Source: Rhizaria sp. SCN 62-66
Taxonomy: Eukaryota > Rhizaria, unplaced
Reading direction: 5' to 3'
NCBI GenBank assembly: GCA_001724265.1
Contig: MEDY01000212.1
Coordinates: 1 to 64,000, forward strand
DNA: 64,000 nt
This document shows positions 34,401 to 45,274 of this stretch, one piece after another. Positions within the stretch are counted from its first letter, which is position 1; the number at the start of each line of letters is the position of its first letter. The translations under genes and the position numbers were made by a program. The notes under the pieces were generated by a model, which worked only from the letters and a program-made list of their open reading frames with translations, searched no databases and was not told the DNA's origin.

Positions 34401-37400
34401 AGGAGGACGGCGTTGGCCAGGACCAGGAAGTCGGGCGGCCCCAGCAGCAGGTCGACGCCCTCGACGTCGTGGCCCTGCTCCGCCTGCAGCCGCGCGCGCG
34501 CCGCGGGGTCACGCGCGCGCCGCGCCACGAGCAGCCCCAGCGGCGGGCCCAGTCCCAGGGGCGCGCCCTCGCGCGGTGCCAGCGCGGCCACGGGCGGCTC
34601 CAGCGCCGGTGGCGGCGGCTGAGAGCCGGGGGCGGCGGCGGCGGCGGGCGCGGCGGCGCCGTCGTTGTTGTCGGGGAGGGAGGTGCGCTCGTGCGGGTTG
34701 TGCTGCGGGTCGAAGGTGTTGTAAGTGCCGTAATGGTTATTATTACCGATGCTGCTGCCGTTGATATAATTGTAGTATGTCTCCAAGCCGAGCCCCATTG
34801 CGGGCGGCTGGGGGATAGGGCCGTCGCCACTTCCGCCGCCGCTGTTGCTGCTGCCAGCGAGACTGTTGTTGTTCTGACTCGCGGCTGCGATGAGAGTGGT
34901 GGGGGTGGGGGCGGCAGGGATCACTGCGGACCGGGCGACACGGCCTCTGCAAAACAATTGGGACAAAAGCAAGCATAGGTAGATTAAGAATGAGTTGTGT
35001 TGAAAATGAAATATATCATCGGGAATTTAAAATCTGATCCAAATAATATCATATTTTACGTCCACGACTCTCTCGCCACGTACCGCGCAGGCCCCGCGTC
35101 CCTCTTGCCGAGCGCGAGCCCGAGCGTGAGGGCGTCCGCGACGGGCGCGAAGACGCCCAGCCCCAGCGGCGGCGCCGAGAGCAGGCGGCACGACCCGGGC
35201 GGGTCCCCGCGCACCAGCTCCACCACCGAGCGCCGCAGCGGCGCCAGCGCGGCCTCCTCTTGCAGCGCGGACTCGGCTGCCACGGCCGCCGCAGCGGCGG
35301 CCGCGGCGGCAGAGGCGGCAGAGGCAGAGGTCGCCTGCGCCGCCGCCAGGGCGGCGACCTGGGCGTGCGTCGGGGACGCTACAGAGCAAGAAACAGTGTC
35401 GCAGGGACAAAGGGGCAAAGAATAAAGAATAACGTGTAAGAATAAAAGACAAAACGTGAAAGCAAACTCGAATGCAATTCAAAATCAATGAAAACAGTTT
35501 AAATGGCACTAGGTAGTCGTAGATATCTCCGCCTTGAACTTGAACACACTGACGCACCTGCACTGGCGCTGGCCGCGCTGGCGGCGCTGGGGCTGTGCCC
35601 GGCCGCGGCCGCGACGGCCGCCGCGTGCGCCGCCGCGAGCGTGGCCACCGCGGCCGCGGACCTCGCCGCAACTGCCGCGGCGGCGGCCTCCTCGCCGCGG
35701 GCCCTGAGCGCGGCGTCGGCGTCGGCGGGCGCGGCGGGCAGCAGGTTGAGCGCGACCCAGTCGAACTCCAGCAGCACACGCGCCAGGCGGTCCGCACGCG
35801 GCAGCGGGCGCCCCTCGGGGACGAGGCCCAGCGCGCGGAAGCACTCGGGCGACGCGAAGGGCGATGGCAGCGGCTCCGAAAAGACGAGCGTGGGGCATGC
35901 CGCCAGCGAGACGGCCGCGGGCGACGAAGGACCTACCAGCGGCAGCGCGCGCAGGATGCCCCGCAGCCGCTGCGCCGCGTCGGAAGCGGCGTTTGTATGC
36001 GCAGCCGCCGCACTGGCGCTGGTGAGCGCGCGCGCGGCGGCGCGGAGCGGCCGGGGCGGCGGCAGCAACTCCAGCAGGGGCGCGGCGGCGGGCGCGGCGG
36101 CCGCAGCGGTCCGGGCCGCGGCTGGCGCCGCGCCGGGGCCAAGGCCCCAGTGGTCCGGCAGCACTGGCCGGCCGGGCGCGGCAGGCCCCCGCAGGTCCCC
36201 GGCCACTACGGCGGTCACAGCGGCCGCAGCGGCGGCCGGGGCGCCCGTGGAGAGCGCCGCGAGCGCCGCGGCGGCGGCGGCGGTGCGCGGGCCCAGCGGC
36301 GCCGGGGAGGCCGGGAGCGGCCAGTGACGGCGCAGCACGGGGCCCGAGCAGCTCAGCTGCGGCCAGTCCGTCACGGCGGCGGCGGACCCGGCGGCGGCAG
36401 CGGCGGTGCACTGAGAACAGAAGCAAGGGGCTGAGACAGAGCCTGGGGCAGAGCTAAAGCCCGAGATAGAACTAGAACTAGAGTCATTCGAGGCCGCATT
36501 CGATGTGTCATCGTCCGTCATCGCAGTCGCGCTCACCCTCGCACTTGGACTGCTGCTGTTGGTGCTGTTGCCGTTGCTGCTGCGCCGCTGCCTCATCGCG
36601 TGCTGCAGCTGCATCAGCGCGCGCTCGGGCGCAAGCGCGGCGGGGCAGCAGTGGCGGCCGATGGCGATGGCGCCCACGCCCGCGACCGCGAGGGCAGCCA
36701 CGGCGCGCGCGCGCGGCGCGGCGGCGGCGGCCAACAGCGGCCGGCTGTGCAGCAGCGCCGCCAGCGCGGGCGGGGAGGCCACCAGCCGCACCGGCGACGC
36801 GGACGGCGCCTGCCACGCATGCGCGCTGGACACGGCCGCGGCGGCCGCGGCGGCCACGGCGACGGCGGCCGCGGCCGCGGGAGAGCTCGAGCTAGAGCTT
36901 GCGCCTGAACTCGCGCTGGAATGACCGAAGTCGCTGGCGACGCTTGCAGCAGAAAGAAAGGCAGATGCGGGAGCTGGGGCGGGGGCGGGGGCGGACGTTT
37001 GCGGCGGGCCTGCAGCGGCCGTGGCCGTCGCTGTGGCGAAGTCGAACGACGCGGGGGCGCTCCGCGCGGCTGTCGGCGAGCCCTGGGGGCTGTGGCTCGG
37101 CCGGTTCGCAAACCCTGCAGTTGTAGCGGCAGCAGCGGCGCCGGCGCCGGCGGCGTCGGCAGCGTTAGCGGCGTTGGTGGCGCTGGTGGAGGTGCGGATG
37201 GGCAGCGGCAGCTCGGCGGCCAGCGCGACGCCCCAGGCCGCGGCAGAGTCGGGCCTCGGCAGCGACGGTGACAGCGCCTGCAGCGCGCGCAACAGCCCCG
37301 CGGGCACCGCAGCCGCTGCCGTTGCCGCTGCTGACGCTGCGGCCGTTGCTGCGGCCGCGTTCTTGGGCTTTGTACTGGCATTCACCTTGCTGCCGTCGCC

Positions 37401-39893
37401 TTCGCTTGCGATCACGACTGCGCCGCTGTGGGAGAGAGGCAGCAGCGCTAGCAAGGACTGCACCAAGTCGCTCCCCACGCCGCCGCCGTCGCCGCCGTCA
37501 CCACGGCTCAGACCGACGCTAGGCAGCGCCACGGCGTAGCCAGATGCCGCCTCCGCCGCAGCGGCCACGAAGTGAGCCACCAGGGGGTCCCAGGGGCCCT
37601 GGCGCGCGCTGGCCGCGGCCGCCGCGCCCGCCGCCGCGCCCGCCGCCGCAGCAGCGGTCACCGCGCGCGCCGCCGCCTTAGCTCGGGCCGCCTCGGCCGC
37701 GGCGGCCACGTTCGCGGGCATCATGGGCATAGTCGTCGCCGCAGCGGCAGCGGCAGCGACAGCCGTTGCAGCGACGGGGGACAGACACGAGGCCGGCAGC
37801 GCGGCGGTGGCGGCGGCGGCGGCAGCGGCGGCGGCGGCGGCGCCCGCGGCCTCGGCCTCGGCCTCGGCCTCGGGGCCCGTGGCCGCCACGCCGGTCAGCG
37901 CCGCGAAGATGCGGGTCGGCCAAGACGCCGGGCTGACCCAGGGCTCCGTCGCAGAGCCTGCAGCGCCCGCAGCGCCTGCTGTGCTAGCGGTCCTGAGGAA
38001 GCCAGAGGAGCCGCTTGGAGCACTAGGATCGCAGTCATTGTCGATGCTGTCGTTATTGTTGTGTGAGACACTGCTGTTGGCGCATGCGGTCGGCGGCATC
38101 GGGAGCACCAGGCTCTGCGGCAGCGGGGCCAGGGCCGCGCCCACGAACGCGCACGCCAGCTGCGGCAGCAGCAGCGGCAGCGGCGGCGCGACCACGGCCG
38201 CCACAGCTGCAGCCGCAGCAGCAGGCGCAGGCGCAGGCGCGGACGGCGAACTCGCGCCCGCAGTGCTACCGGTATTGCTGATGCCTTTCTGCGGATTTGT
38301 TAAGGCGCCGCTGTTGGCGCTGGCCAGAACAGACGGCGCGAGATGCGTGGCCAAGGCGCGCCAGACCGGAGCCCGCAGCCGCTGCGGCTCCCTCTCGCCG
38401 CCCTTGCCCTTCCCATGCCGCCTAGCGTGCAGCAGCATCGGCTGCGAGTGCGCGTGAGTTCCGATCATGTGTGTCGCAAGCCTACTGGCGTCAGAGCCTG
38501 TGGGGGCGTCGGTGTCGGTCGCGGCGGCGACTGCAACTGTGGCCGCCGCCCCGGCCACCGTCGCCGCCGCCGCCAGAGCCAGCGGGCCCTGGGACTGCGT
38601 CAAAGCGCTCGAGGCCACAACAGAGGCGGCGGCGGCGGCGGCGGCTGCGCTAGAGCCGCTGGTGCTGTTGCAGTGGTTCGGGCTAACGGGACCACGGCCA
38701 CGCTGTAGCTGCTGCTGCTGGCTGTTACTGTGATGGTAGTTGCTGCCGGCAAGAGCGCTTGCGCTTGCATTTGCGGCCAGAGTCAGGGAAAGTGGCAGTG
38801 ACCCCGTCAGTCCGGCCAAATACGGCACCAGCGCACGCGCAGTCGCACTCGCGCTAACAGAGCCGCTCAGGCTGCCACTACGGCCGCTGTTGGCGAAGGC
38901 GCCGCCGCTGTCGCTGTTGCTGTTGGCCGAGAGCAGCGGGGCGGCAGCGGGCACGTAGAGGTGGAGCTGCTGCGGCACAGTCAGCTGCGCGCACCTGGGT
39001 GCCGCGCGCGCGGGCCCCAGCCCCGCTGAGGGCAGCTCGGCGCCGGCCCAGGCGCGGCGCCGGCCCAGCAGCAGTAGAGCCAGCGCCAGCGCGCGCGCGA
39101 CGGCCGCGCAGCGCAGCACCGAGGCTGCGGGCACGGGCACCGCGGCCGCCACGACGGGCGGCGGCGGCGCGCGCAGCGCAACGAGAGCGGCGTCCTTGCT
39201 GTCGCCATTCCCGTTGCCGTCGTTGCTCACGCTGTTCAATTTGGCGGAGGCGGCGGCGGCTTTGGCGCGGGCGCGTGCGCGCGCGTGCGAATGCCTGTGG
39301 TCGCGCGAAAACGGCAGCGCAGACACCGGCAGCAACAGCGCGCCAGCGCCAGCGCCAGCGCCCGCACTCGCATTCGCGCTCGAGCTCGGAGTGAAGGCGG
39401 AGGACACAGCGGTGCTGGCGCTTGCGCTGGCGCTGGCGGCTGAGACGAGCGCGGCGACCGAGGCTGCCCACGGGTCCCTGCCGCCGCTGCCGCGGAGCTC
39501 AGCGGCGGCGGCGGCGTCCCGCAGCGGCCGGTAGAGCGCGCACACGGTGCCGTAGTCGAGGGACATCAGCGCCAGTAGCCCCGCGTACATGCCGTCGGTC
39601 GGCGGCGTCACTGATGCTGCGGCGGCTGCATCTGCGGGATCAGCTACAGTGGCCGCCGCAGTGGCCGCCGCGAGCGCAAGGGGGTGCGCGTAGGAGCCCG
39701 GCGCGGCCCAATCAAGCAGTGGCACAGGCGGCGCGTCAGCGGAGGCCGGCGCTGAGTCGAAGACAACGAGCAGGCAGCGGTCGTCTAGCACGGTGGGATG
39801 CAGCGCGCGCGCCGTGACGAAGGCGCGGACGCCGCGCTGCGCGGACACCCACGCCGAGGGGTGCGCCAGGTCCACCAGCACCAGAACGTTCAT
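22406..39893 (-). CDS. Giant low-complexity protein (about 5,723 residues), unrecognised
   Basis: Three exons: 39893-35558, 35378-35084, 34946-22406. With these splice sites the coding length is 17,172 nt, exactly 5,724 codons ending at TAA 22406-22408, provided TAGs at 30797, 24797 and 22418 are sense. The start is ATG (MNVLVLVDLAHPSAW); the hydrophobic strand followed by Asp resembles the opening of a von Willebrand A fold, but the metal-site motif is incomplete. Non-repetitive islands (for example FDWVALNLLPAAP, GPPDFLVLANAVLLA, EYCAVLGLGSAATLDL, FCSKIMSMLGIFQNQ) are separated by long Ala, Ser, Gly, Gln and Asn runs and acidic Asp/Glu/Ser tracts. Near the C-terminus is an Arg-Asp/Arg-Glu alternating domain like those of RNA-processing factors, then a Pro/Gln-rich tail. 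It is probably nuclear, by composition only. No family recognised; the function is unknown. Confidence 0.72.
22418..22420 (-). other. In-frame TAG four codons before TAA (site 6)
   Basis: Context NIKQ-TAG-PRP-TAA. If TAG is sense, the protein ends with QPRP or similar. By itself this site could be a genuine stop; it is read as sense by analogy with the other sites. Confidence 0.5.
22656..23300 (-). repeat. Arg-Asp/Arg-Glu coding low-complexity repeat
   Basis: Degenerate six-base periodicity (GGTCAC/GGTCGC on the plus strand) encodes alternating RD, RE and DRDR dipeptides near the C-terminus of the giant protein. The densest part is near 22860-22900. Confidence 0.8.
24797..24799 (-). other. 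In-frame TAG in an Ala-Pro-Gly repeat (site 7)
   Basis: Context APGA-TAG-APGAD. The APGA motif is repeated on both sides of the codon and the frame is open for more than 1,800 codons before and 790 codons after. Confidence 0.85.
30797..30799 (-). other. In-frame TAG in the giant gene (site 8)
   Basis: Context LCYC-TAG-RRFGTRTG. The frame continues without TAA or TGA through an acidic Asp/Ser region (30796-30383) for which no ATG is needed until 30382. Confidence 0.82.
34947..35083 (-). other. Intron 2 of the giant gene (137 nt)
   Basis: Donor GTACGTGG after CCTGCGCG; acceptor TTGTTTTGCAG. Phase 2; joining gives codon CGA and keeps the frame. Confidence 0.8.
35379..35557 (-). other. Intron 1 of the giant gene (179 nt)
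   Basis: Donor GTGCGTCAG after GCAG; acceptor TTCTTGCTCTGTAG. Phase 1. The intron interior is AT-rich, unlike the flanking GC-rich exons. Confidence 0.8.
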
Positions 39894-40491
39894 GGCGCGC
39901 GGGGGCGGAGCGGGCGCGAGGGCAGGGCGGGCAAGAAACTGGGCTGTGGAGGGAAGCGGGGCTGCCCGGGGGAAAGGAAACAGGGAGAGAGAAACCTCGA
40001 GGCGAACGGAGTCTGCTGCGGTCGGCGCGTGAAGGACGATGTTGGGGCGAGGTTGAGAGGTTATGAGGTGGATTATTGATATTGTATAGAGTTCATTCAG
40101 AGATTAAACAACATTCTAGTCGCAATGCTATTGACGGAGTCTCTGATGAAAGGCACGCCTAATTACAAAGCTGCTGATCGCATGATGCGAGTCGAGCAGC
40201 CAGGTGGCGACACTAGCCATTTTAAAAACGTCTTTACAGCGTCGCGATTTGATCGTGTATAGCGAAAAAACGTGTTTATATCGAATAACTACTGAGTATT
40301 CTGCTTGTTATTTTTATTATATTTCTTCAACCTCCCTCATAGCTCTCTCCGCACGGCCACAACGCGCACCGTAATTCTGTGCGCTGTGACGACTCGCTTC
40401 CCCGCAACGCTCGCTCGCACCAACAACCTCCATTTTCAGCCACATCTGCGGTGTCTTGCCTAGACGCGGCGTTAATAGTCCTGCAACGGTA
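39894..40491. promoter_or_regulatory. Divergent promoter region
   Basis: 598 bases between two ATG starts on opposite strands. The part from about 40080 to 40330 is AT-rich and is the likely core. No specific motif claimed. Confidence 0.55.
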
Positions 40492-43400
40492 ATGTTCCGC
40501 TCCGCAGCCCTCACCACCCTCTCCCGCACTCGCACTCGCGCGCGCGCTAGTGCCCTGCCCCTGCCCCTGCCCCTGTCGCTGGCCCCGCAGATCCGCGCTC
40601 TCTCCAGCACCAGCGGTGTGCAGAGCGCACCCGCTGCGCCCGTGGGCGCGACGCTGCAGTCGCGGCAGATCCTGTTGGCGGGCTCCCCGGGCGTGGACGT
40701 GTTGCCCGTCGCGCGCGCGCTCTCCCAGCTCACCGACACGCCGCTGCTCCTGCTCTTCCCTGGCAGCAACACCCCCAGCAACACCAACATCACCACCAAC
40801 AGTAAAAACAATAGTATCAACAACACGCAAGCGAGCGATGCACCCAACGCCAGTGCGATTGCGCACGCGGCCGCGGCGGAGAACGCGATGGGCGGGCCGC
40901 TCTCGGCCCAGCTGCACGCGCTCGCCTCGGCCCGCAAGACCCACATCCTCGCTGCCGCCGCGCACGGTCACGGTCACAGTCATTCTGCAGCATCTGCGGC
41001 TGTGAAGGCGGTGGTGACGGGCGACTCTACGGCGCTGCTGGCGGCGCCCGCGCTGGCCGCGCTGCTGCCCAGCCCCTGGATCTCGGTCGTGTACCTCGAG
41101 AACGACGGCACCACGGCCTCGGCCAACCACCTCCGTAGCAACAGCGGCAACAGCAGCAACAGCAGCAGCGGCAGTAGCGCTCAGACAGCAGCGAACGCAG
41201 CCCACGCCGGCGCCCACAGCCGCCCTCGCGCTGGCGGTTTCAACAGCAACAACGCCAACGCCAATGACGCCGACGCCGACGCTGGCGCCGATGCGCCCGC
41301 GGCGGGCAGCGAGGACTGGGCCGGCCTGGCCACTGCGCTCTGGCCGAGCTCCAGCGCCGCCGCGGCCGCGCGCCAGGGCCCGCGCGCGCTCGGCCCCCTG
41401 CTGCAGCGCTACACGCTCCGCGTCGCGGCGCCCGCGCGCGCGCCGCTGCCGCCACCCGCCGCCGCCGCCGTCGCCGCGCGCGTGGCCACGGCCCTCGCTG
41501 CGTCGCCGCACCTCGTATCCACCCGGGGCCGGCCCTCCGCCGCCGACAACGCGCAGCTCGAGGACGCGCTCTCCTCCTCCTTCCTCAGCTCCAGCAGCAG
41601 CAGCTCGAGCAACAGCTCGGCTGTGACGGCGGCGCTGGCGGCGGCGGCGGCGGACGCGGGCGCGGCTCTCTGTGCGCGCTCACTGGCGGCCGACGGCGGG
41701 CTGCTGCTGCCGGACCCCGTCGCGGCGGCGCTGCTGCAGCCGCTGGGTCCGCGCGCGCTGTGCCGCCTGCGCGGCCTGACCTACGAGCAGCGGCTGCTGC
41801 GGCTGGCCGAGGCGGCGCCACTCGCCCCGCTGTCACCACAGGCGCTCGCGGCAGCCGTCAGCGACGCGTTCCTGGCCTCAGGGACGGCCGCCGCGCCCAT
41901 CGTGCTTGCGCCCTTCTCGCCGCGCCGTCTCTCGAGCCTGAACACCAACAATAGCAACATGGGCAATAGCGAGGGCGTGGAGAGCAGTCAGGCCGACGCC
42001 GCTTCAGACGCCGCTGCCTTAGACGCCGCCGCCCTCGACGCGCTGGTGCCGCGGCTGCGCGTGCTGGAGCTGTTCCACGGCCCCGCGGCGGGCGCGGCGG
42101 CGCTCTCGGCGCGGCTGGCGCTGCGCCTGGCCGAGGCGGCGGACGAGGCGGCCGTGGCGAGCAGCTCCGCCAAGGCGGCGACCGCGGCGGCCACGGCTGA
42201 GAGCCTCATTGCGGCCGCGGAGGCCGCGGAGAAGGGCTCGGCCGCCGCCAGGGCTGCGCGCGCGGATATCGCCGCAGAACTTGCCAGGTATGAAGAAAAA
42301 TATGATCGAAAATCTGAAAGACAAGCCCTTACATTCTTGTTTGTCGTTTGTGTCCCTTCAAGTTGCGTTGTCTTCTTTTGAAGCGATAACGTGCTTTCAT
42401 ATGCGAATGAATTGAATGCAAACTTTATTAACACTGTACAGTACATGTAATCTTATTCTCTTTATTTATGTCAAATTGTATATTTTTTTTAATCTTTCCT
42501 TCCCGCAGGCAAAAGGCCGCGACCCGCGCGGAGGCTGCGCAGCGGCTGCGTCAGCGCTCGCGGGCCATGGTGGCGGCCCCCGGCTGCCCGGCCGCGGCGG
42601 CCGCGCTGCTGGACAGCCTGCCGCCGGGCGCGGCGCCGCTGCTGCTGTTGCTGCCCGGCGACGCGCGCCAGCGGGCCCCCGCGGCGGCGGCGCTGCTGCT
42701 GGACGCTGCGCGGCGCCGCCCCACCGGCCTGCGGGCGACGCGCATCGTCGCCGCGGTGGGCGCGCGCAGGCGGGCCGCGCTGGCGCGGGCGCGGCAGCGC
42801 GCGCAGGCCGACGCCGCGGCCGCCAGGGCCCGGGACGCGGGCGGCGCTGGCGGGGCTGCCCGGGCCGCCGTGGCCGAGGCACTCTCCGACCTCACCGCGG
42901 CCATGGCTGGGACTGGAGCGCAAGACGGCGGCAGCACTGCTGCGGATGCTGCGGGGGCCGCTACTGCAGGGGCTGATGCGGCGGGGACAGAGCAGGAGCA
43001 GCAGGAGCTGGAGAGTGGCGTTCTGCGCCTCGAAGATGTCCTCGGCTACACTGACAGCCACCTGAACGTTTACACGCACTCTGCTGCTGGCTCGACTGGC
43101 ACTGGCACTAGCACTAGTCTGTCGCTGTCGCCGCCGAGTGTGCTGATCCTGGAGGTGGAGGGCGCCGACGCGGCCGCCTGCGACCGGCTGGCCCGGGCGC
43201 TGGCGGCCTCTGCGCCCGCGCTGCCGGCCCGCCTCCGCGGTGACGGCACGGAGCCTGCGAAGACAGAGACTGCGAAGGCGGGAACAGGCGCGGCGACAGG
43301 GGGCTGGGCCTGGGTGCAGGCCGACGCGGCGGCGGCGGCAACGGGCGCGGGGCCCCAGGGACTGGCGCTTACGGCCGCGATCGCCTCCGCCGTCGCCGAC

Positions 43401-44744
43401 GCGCTCGCAGACGCGGACGCCGGCCGCACGGACGCTGCAACCGCGTATGGCTCAAGTGTGAACTCTTATGACTTGGAGGCCGACGAAGAGGACGGCTTTG
43501 ACGGGCTCGCCTCACTCACGCGCAGCCTCTTCGCTGGCGCGAATGCCGCTATCACTGGCAGCAGCGAGAGCGAGAGCATTGGCAATCACAACAAGACTGC
43601 GCAGTCCGACTGCGTCGTCGCGAGGCTGGTCCTCTCGCCCCGGCAGCCCGCCGTGCTGGCCGCGGCCGTGGCGGCGCGTGCGCTGGGCCTGCCCGTCACG
43701 CTCGCCATCGCCGTCGAGGAGGGACACCCCGCAGACGAGCCGGTCCGCGCGCTGCTCGCCGGCGGCGACGGCAATAGCGGCTCGCTGCTCCGCACCAATG
43801 CGGCGGTGGCGGCGGGGACCGAGGCGGCGCTCGAGGCCATCCTCTTCCTCGAGTCGGAAATGTTCGAGGTACGCCTCTAGATTTATTGCTGAAGCAAAAC
43901 GCTTGAAGTGCAGTCGTCGTGTATTCTTGCATTTGTGATGTTTATCTTCGTTCATCATTTCTCACTTTTCTTCCTCTTTGCTTCTTCACTGCGTGGCGTT
44001 ATCCCCCATTCCGCAGGTCTCCAAGGCGCTCCCAGCGCTGGCCGAGGACCCGGCTTTGACGCTGGTCTCAGACGGCGCCGCGTCGGCCGCCGCCGTCGCC
44101 CGCCTCACCGCCGCCCTCTCCTCGTCCACCTCTTCCTCAGCAACTGCGAAGAGCAAGGGCAAGAACAGCAAGTCCAGCAAGGACACTGCGCCCGCGTCTG
44201 CGCCGGCGGTCGCGGGGCCCGAGCTCCAGGCGTGGCTGCGTCGGCGCCTGCCGCTGGTCTCCGTCTCCACCGCCGCGGCCGCCGCGGCCGCGCGCCGGTC
44301 CCTGGCGGTGCACGGCCGCCTGCTCGACAGTGCCACCGCCGTCGCCGTCGCCGCGGCGGCCAAGGCAGAGACAGAGGCACAGGCGGCGGCGGATGCAAAG
44401 GGTGCAAAGTCCATTGCATCGCGGCCTGTGACCGTGGTGATCGCCGCCGACCACCCCCAGCTCACGCTCGCCAACAACAGTAACACCGCCGCCGCCGCTG
44501 TCAAGGCCAAGGCTGGCGAATGCGAGGCAGCGCTGGGGGCGCGCGCACTGGCCGCGGCCCGCACCGCCGTCGCCGCCGCCATCGCCAGCGCCGCCAACAG
44601 CAACATCAGCAACGGCAGTCTTAGCAGCGGCTCGGTGGCGGTGCGGCCCCGCTTGCACGAGCTCATGGGCGCGGCTGAGGAGGCCCTCACCGCCGCCGCG
44701 GCCGCTGGCACAGTCGTCACTGATACTAACGATCAGAGCAACAA

Positions 44745-44778
<34 letters not shown>

Positions 44779-44961
44779 GCCAGCACTAGCGCTAAGACTG
44801 CGACGAAGACTGCTGCCAAGGGTGCGTCAGTGCTGCTGGAGGAAGCGGCATTGCCCGTGGAGACCGTGAGCAACGATCCGGCGGCAGTGGCTGCGGTTGC
44901 GGACGCGTTTCTGCGCGTCTTTTACCACTACTCCACTCAAAACAGCGACAAGCAGCAGTGA
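40492..44961 (+). CDS. Ala-rich protein with mitochondrial-type presequence
   Basis: Three exons: 40492-42287, 42509-43868, 44017-44961; 4,101 nt, 1,366 residues, TGA stop. Splice joins keep phase (AG/G codon, then after GAG). The N-terminus MFRSAALTTLSRTRTRARAS is rich in Arg, Ser, Thr and Ala without acids, typical of a mitochondrial import signal. Non-repetitive blocks include QILLAGSPGVDVLPVARAL (resembling a degenerate nucleotide-binding loop, not a true Walker A), LTYEQRLLRLAEAAPL, and VVARLVLSPRQPAVLAAA near the second intron. Asn, Ser and Ala runs interrupt them. I do not recognise the family. It is divergent from the giant gene and upstream of the dihydroorotase gene on the same strand. 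No TAG codon occurs in it. Confidence 0.7.
42288..42508 (+). other. Intron 1 of the 40492 gene (221 nt)
   Basis: Donor GTATGAAG after GCCAG; acceptor CTTTCCTTCCCGCAG. AT-rich interior with a poly-T run. Confidence 0.88.
43869..44016 (+). other. Intron 2 of the 40492 gene (148 nt)
   Basis: Donor GTACGCCT after TTCGAG; acceptor CCCCCATTCCGCAG. Phase 0. The unspliced frame meets TAG at once. Confidence 0.88.
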
Positions 44962-45274
44962 GTGCGAGACTGTGAGCAGAGTTGCGAAAAGATGCATATG
45001 GAGTGGCATATAATGATATTTAGTATTTATATAATAATAAATTGTAAAAAATACATAATTTATTCTTCCTAAGTTATGTCTACTGTATCTTCCGAGATAA
45101 AATATCTCTTGCAGTGCAACAGCAACAAATCTTGTCGAGTCTGTTGCCTCACATCTTCAAGTTGACTTTGACGTCCCCTAGAACCAACAACGACTTAAAC
45201 AAGAGTGATTTACAATACAATAAGACGTAGCTAGCTCAACACCCGCGTTTTCATCCTCTGAACACGTATGTAGA
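44962..45274. other. Intergenic region
   Basis: 313 AT-rich bases between two plus-strand genes; carries the 3' end of one and presumably the dihydroorotase promoter. No further gene seen. Confidence 0.5.

Noticed and set aside
22406-34946. Three separate genes ending at TAG 30797, 24797 and 22418
   Set aside because: The second and third would have no upstream ATG near the TAGs, the frame and composition continue across them, and spacers lack TAA/TGA.
40327-41511. 394-residue minus-strand ORF near the divergent promoter
   Set aside because: Overlaps the mitochondrial-type gene antisense, is Arg/Ala-biased and has no start context.
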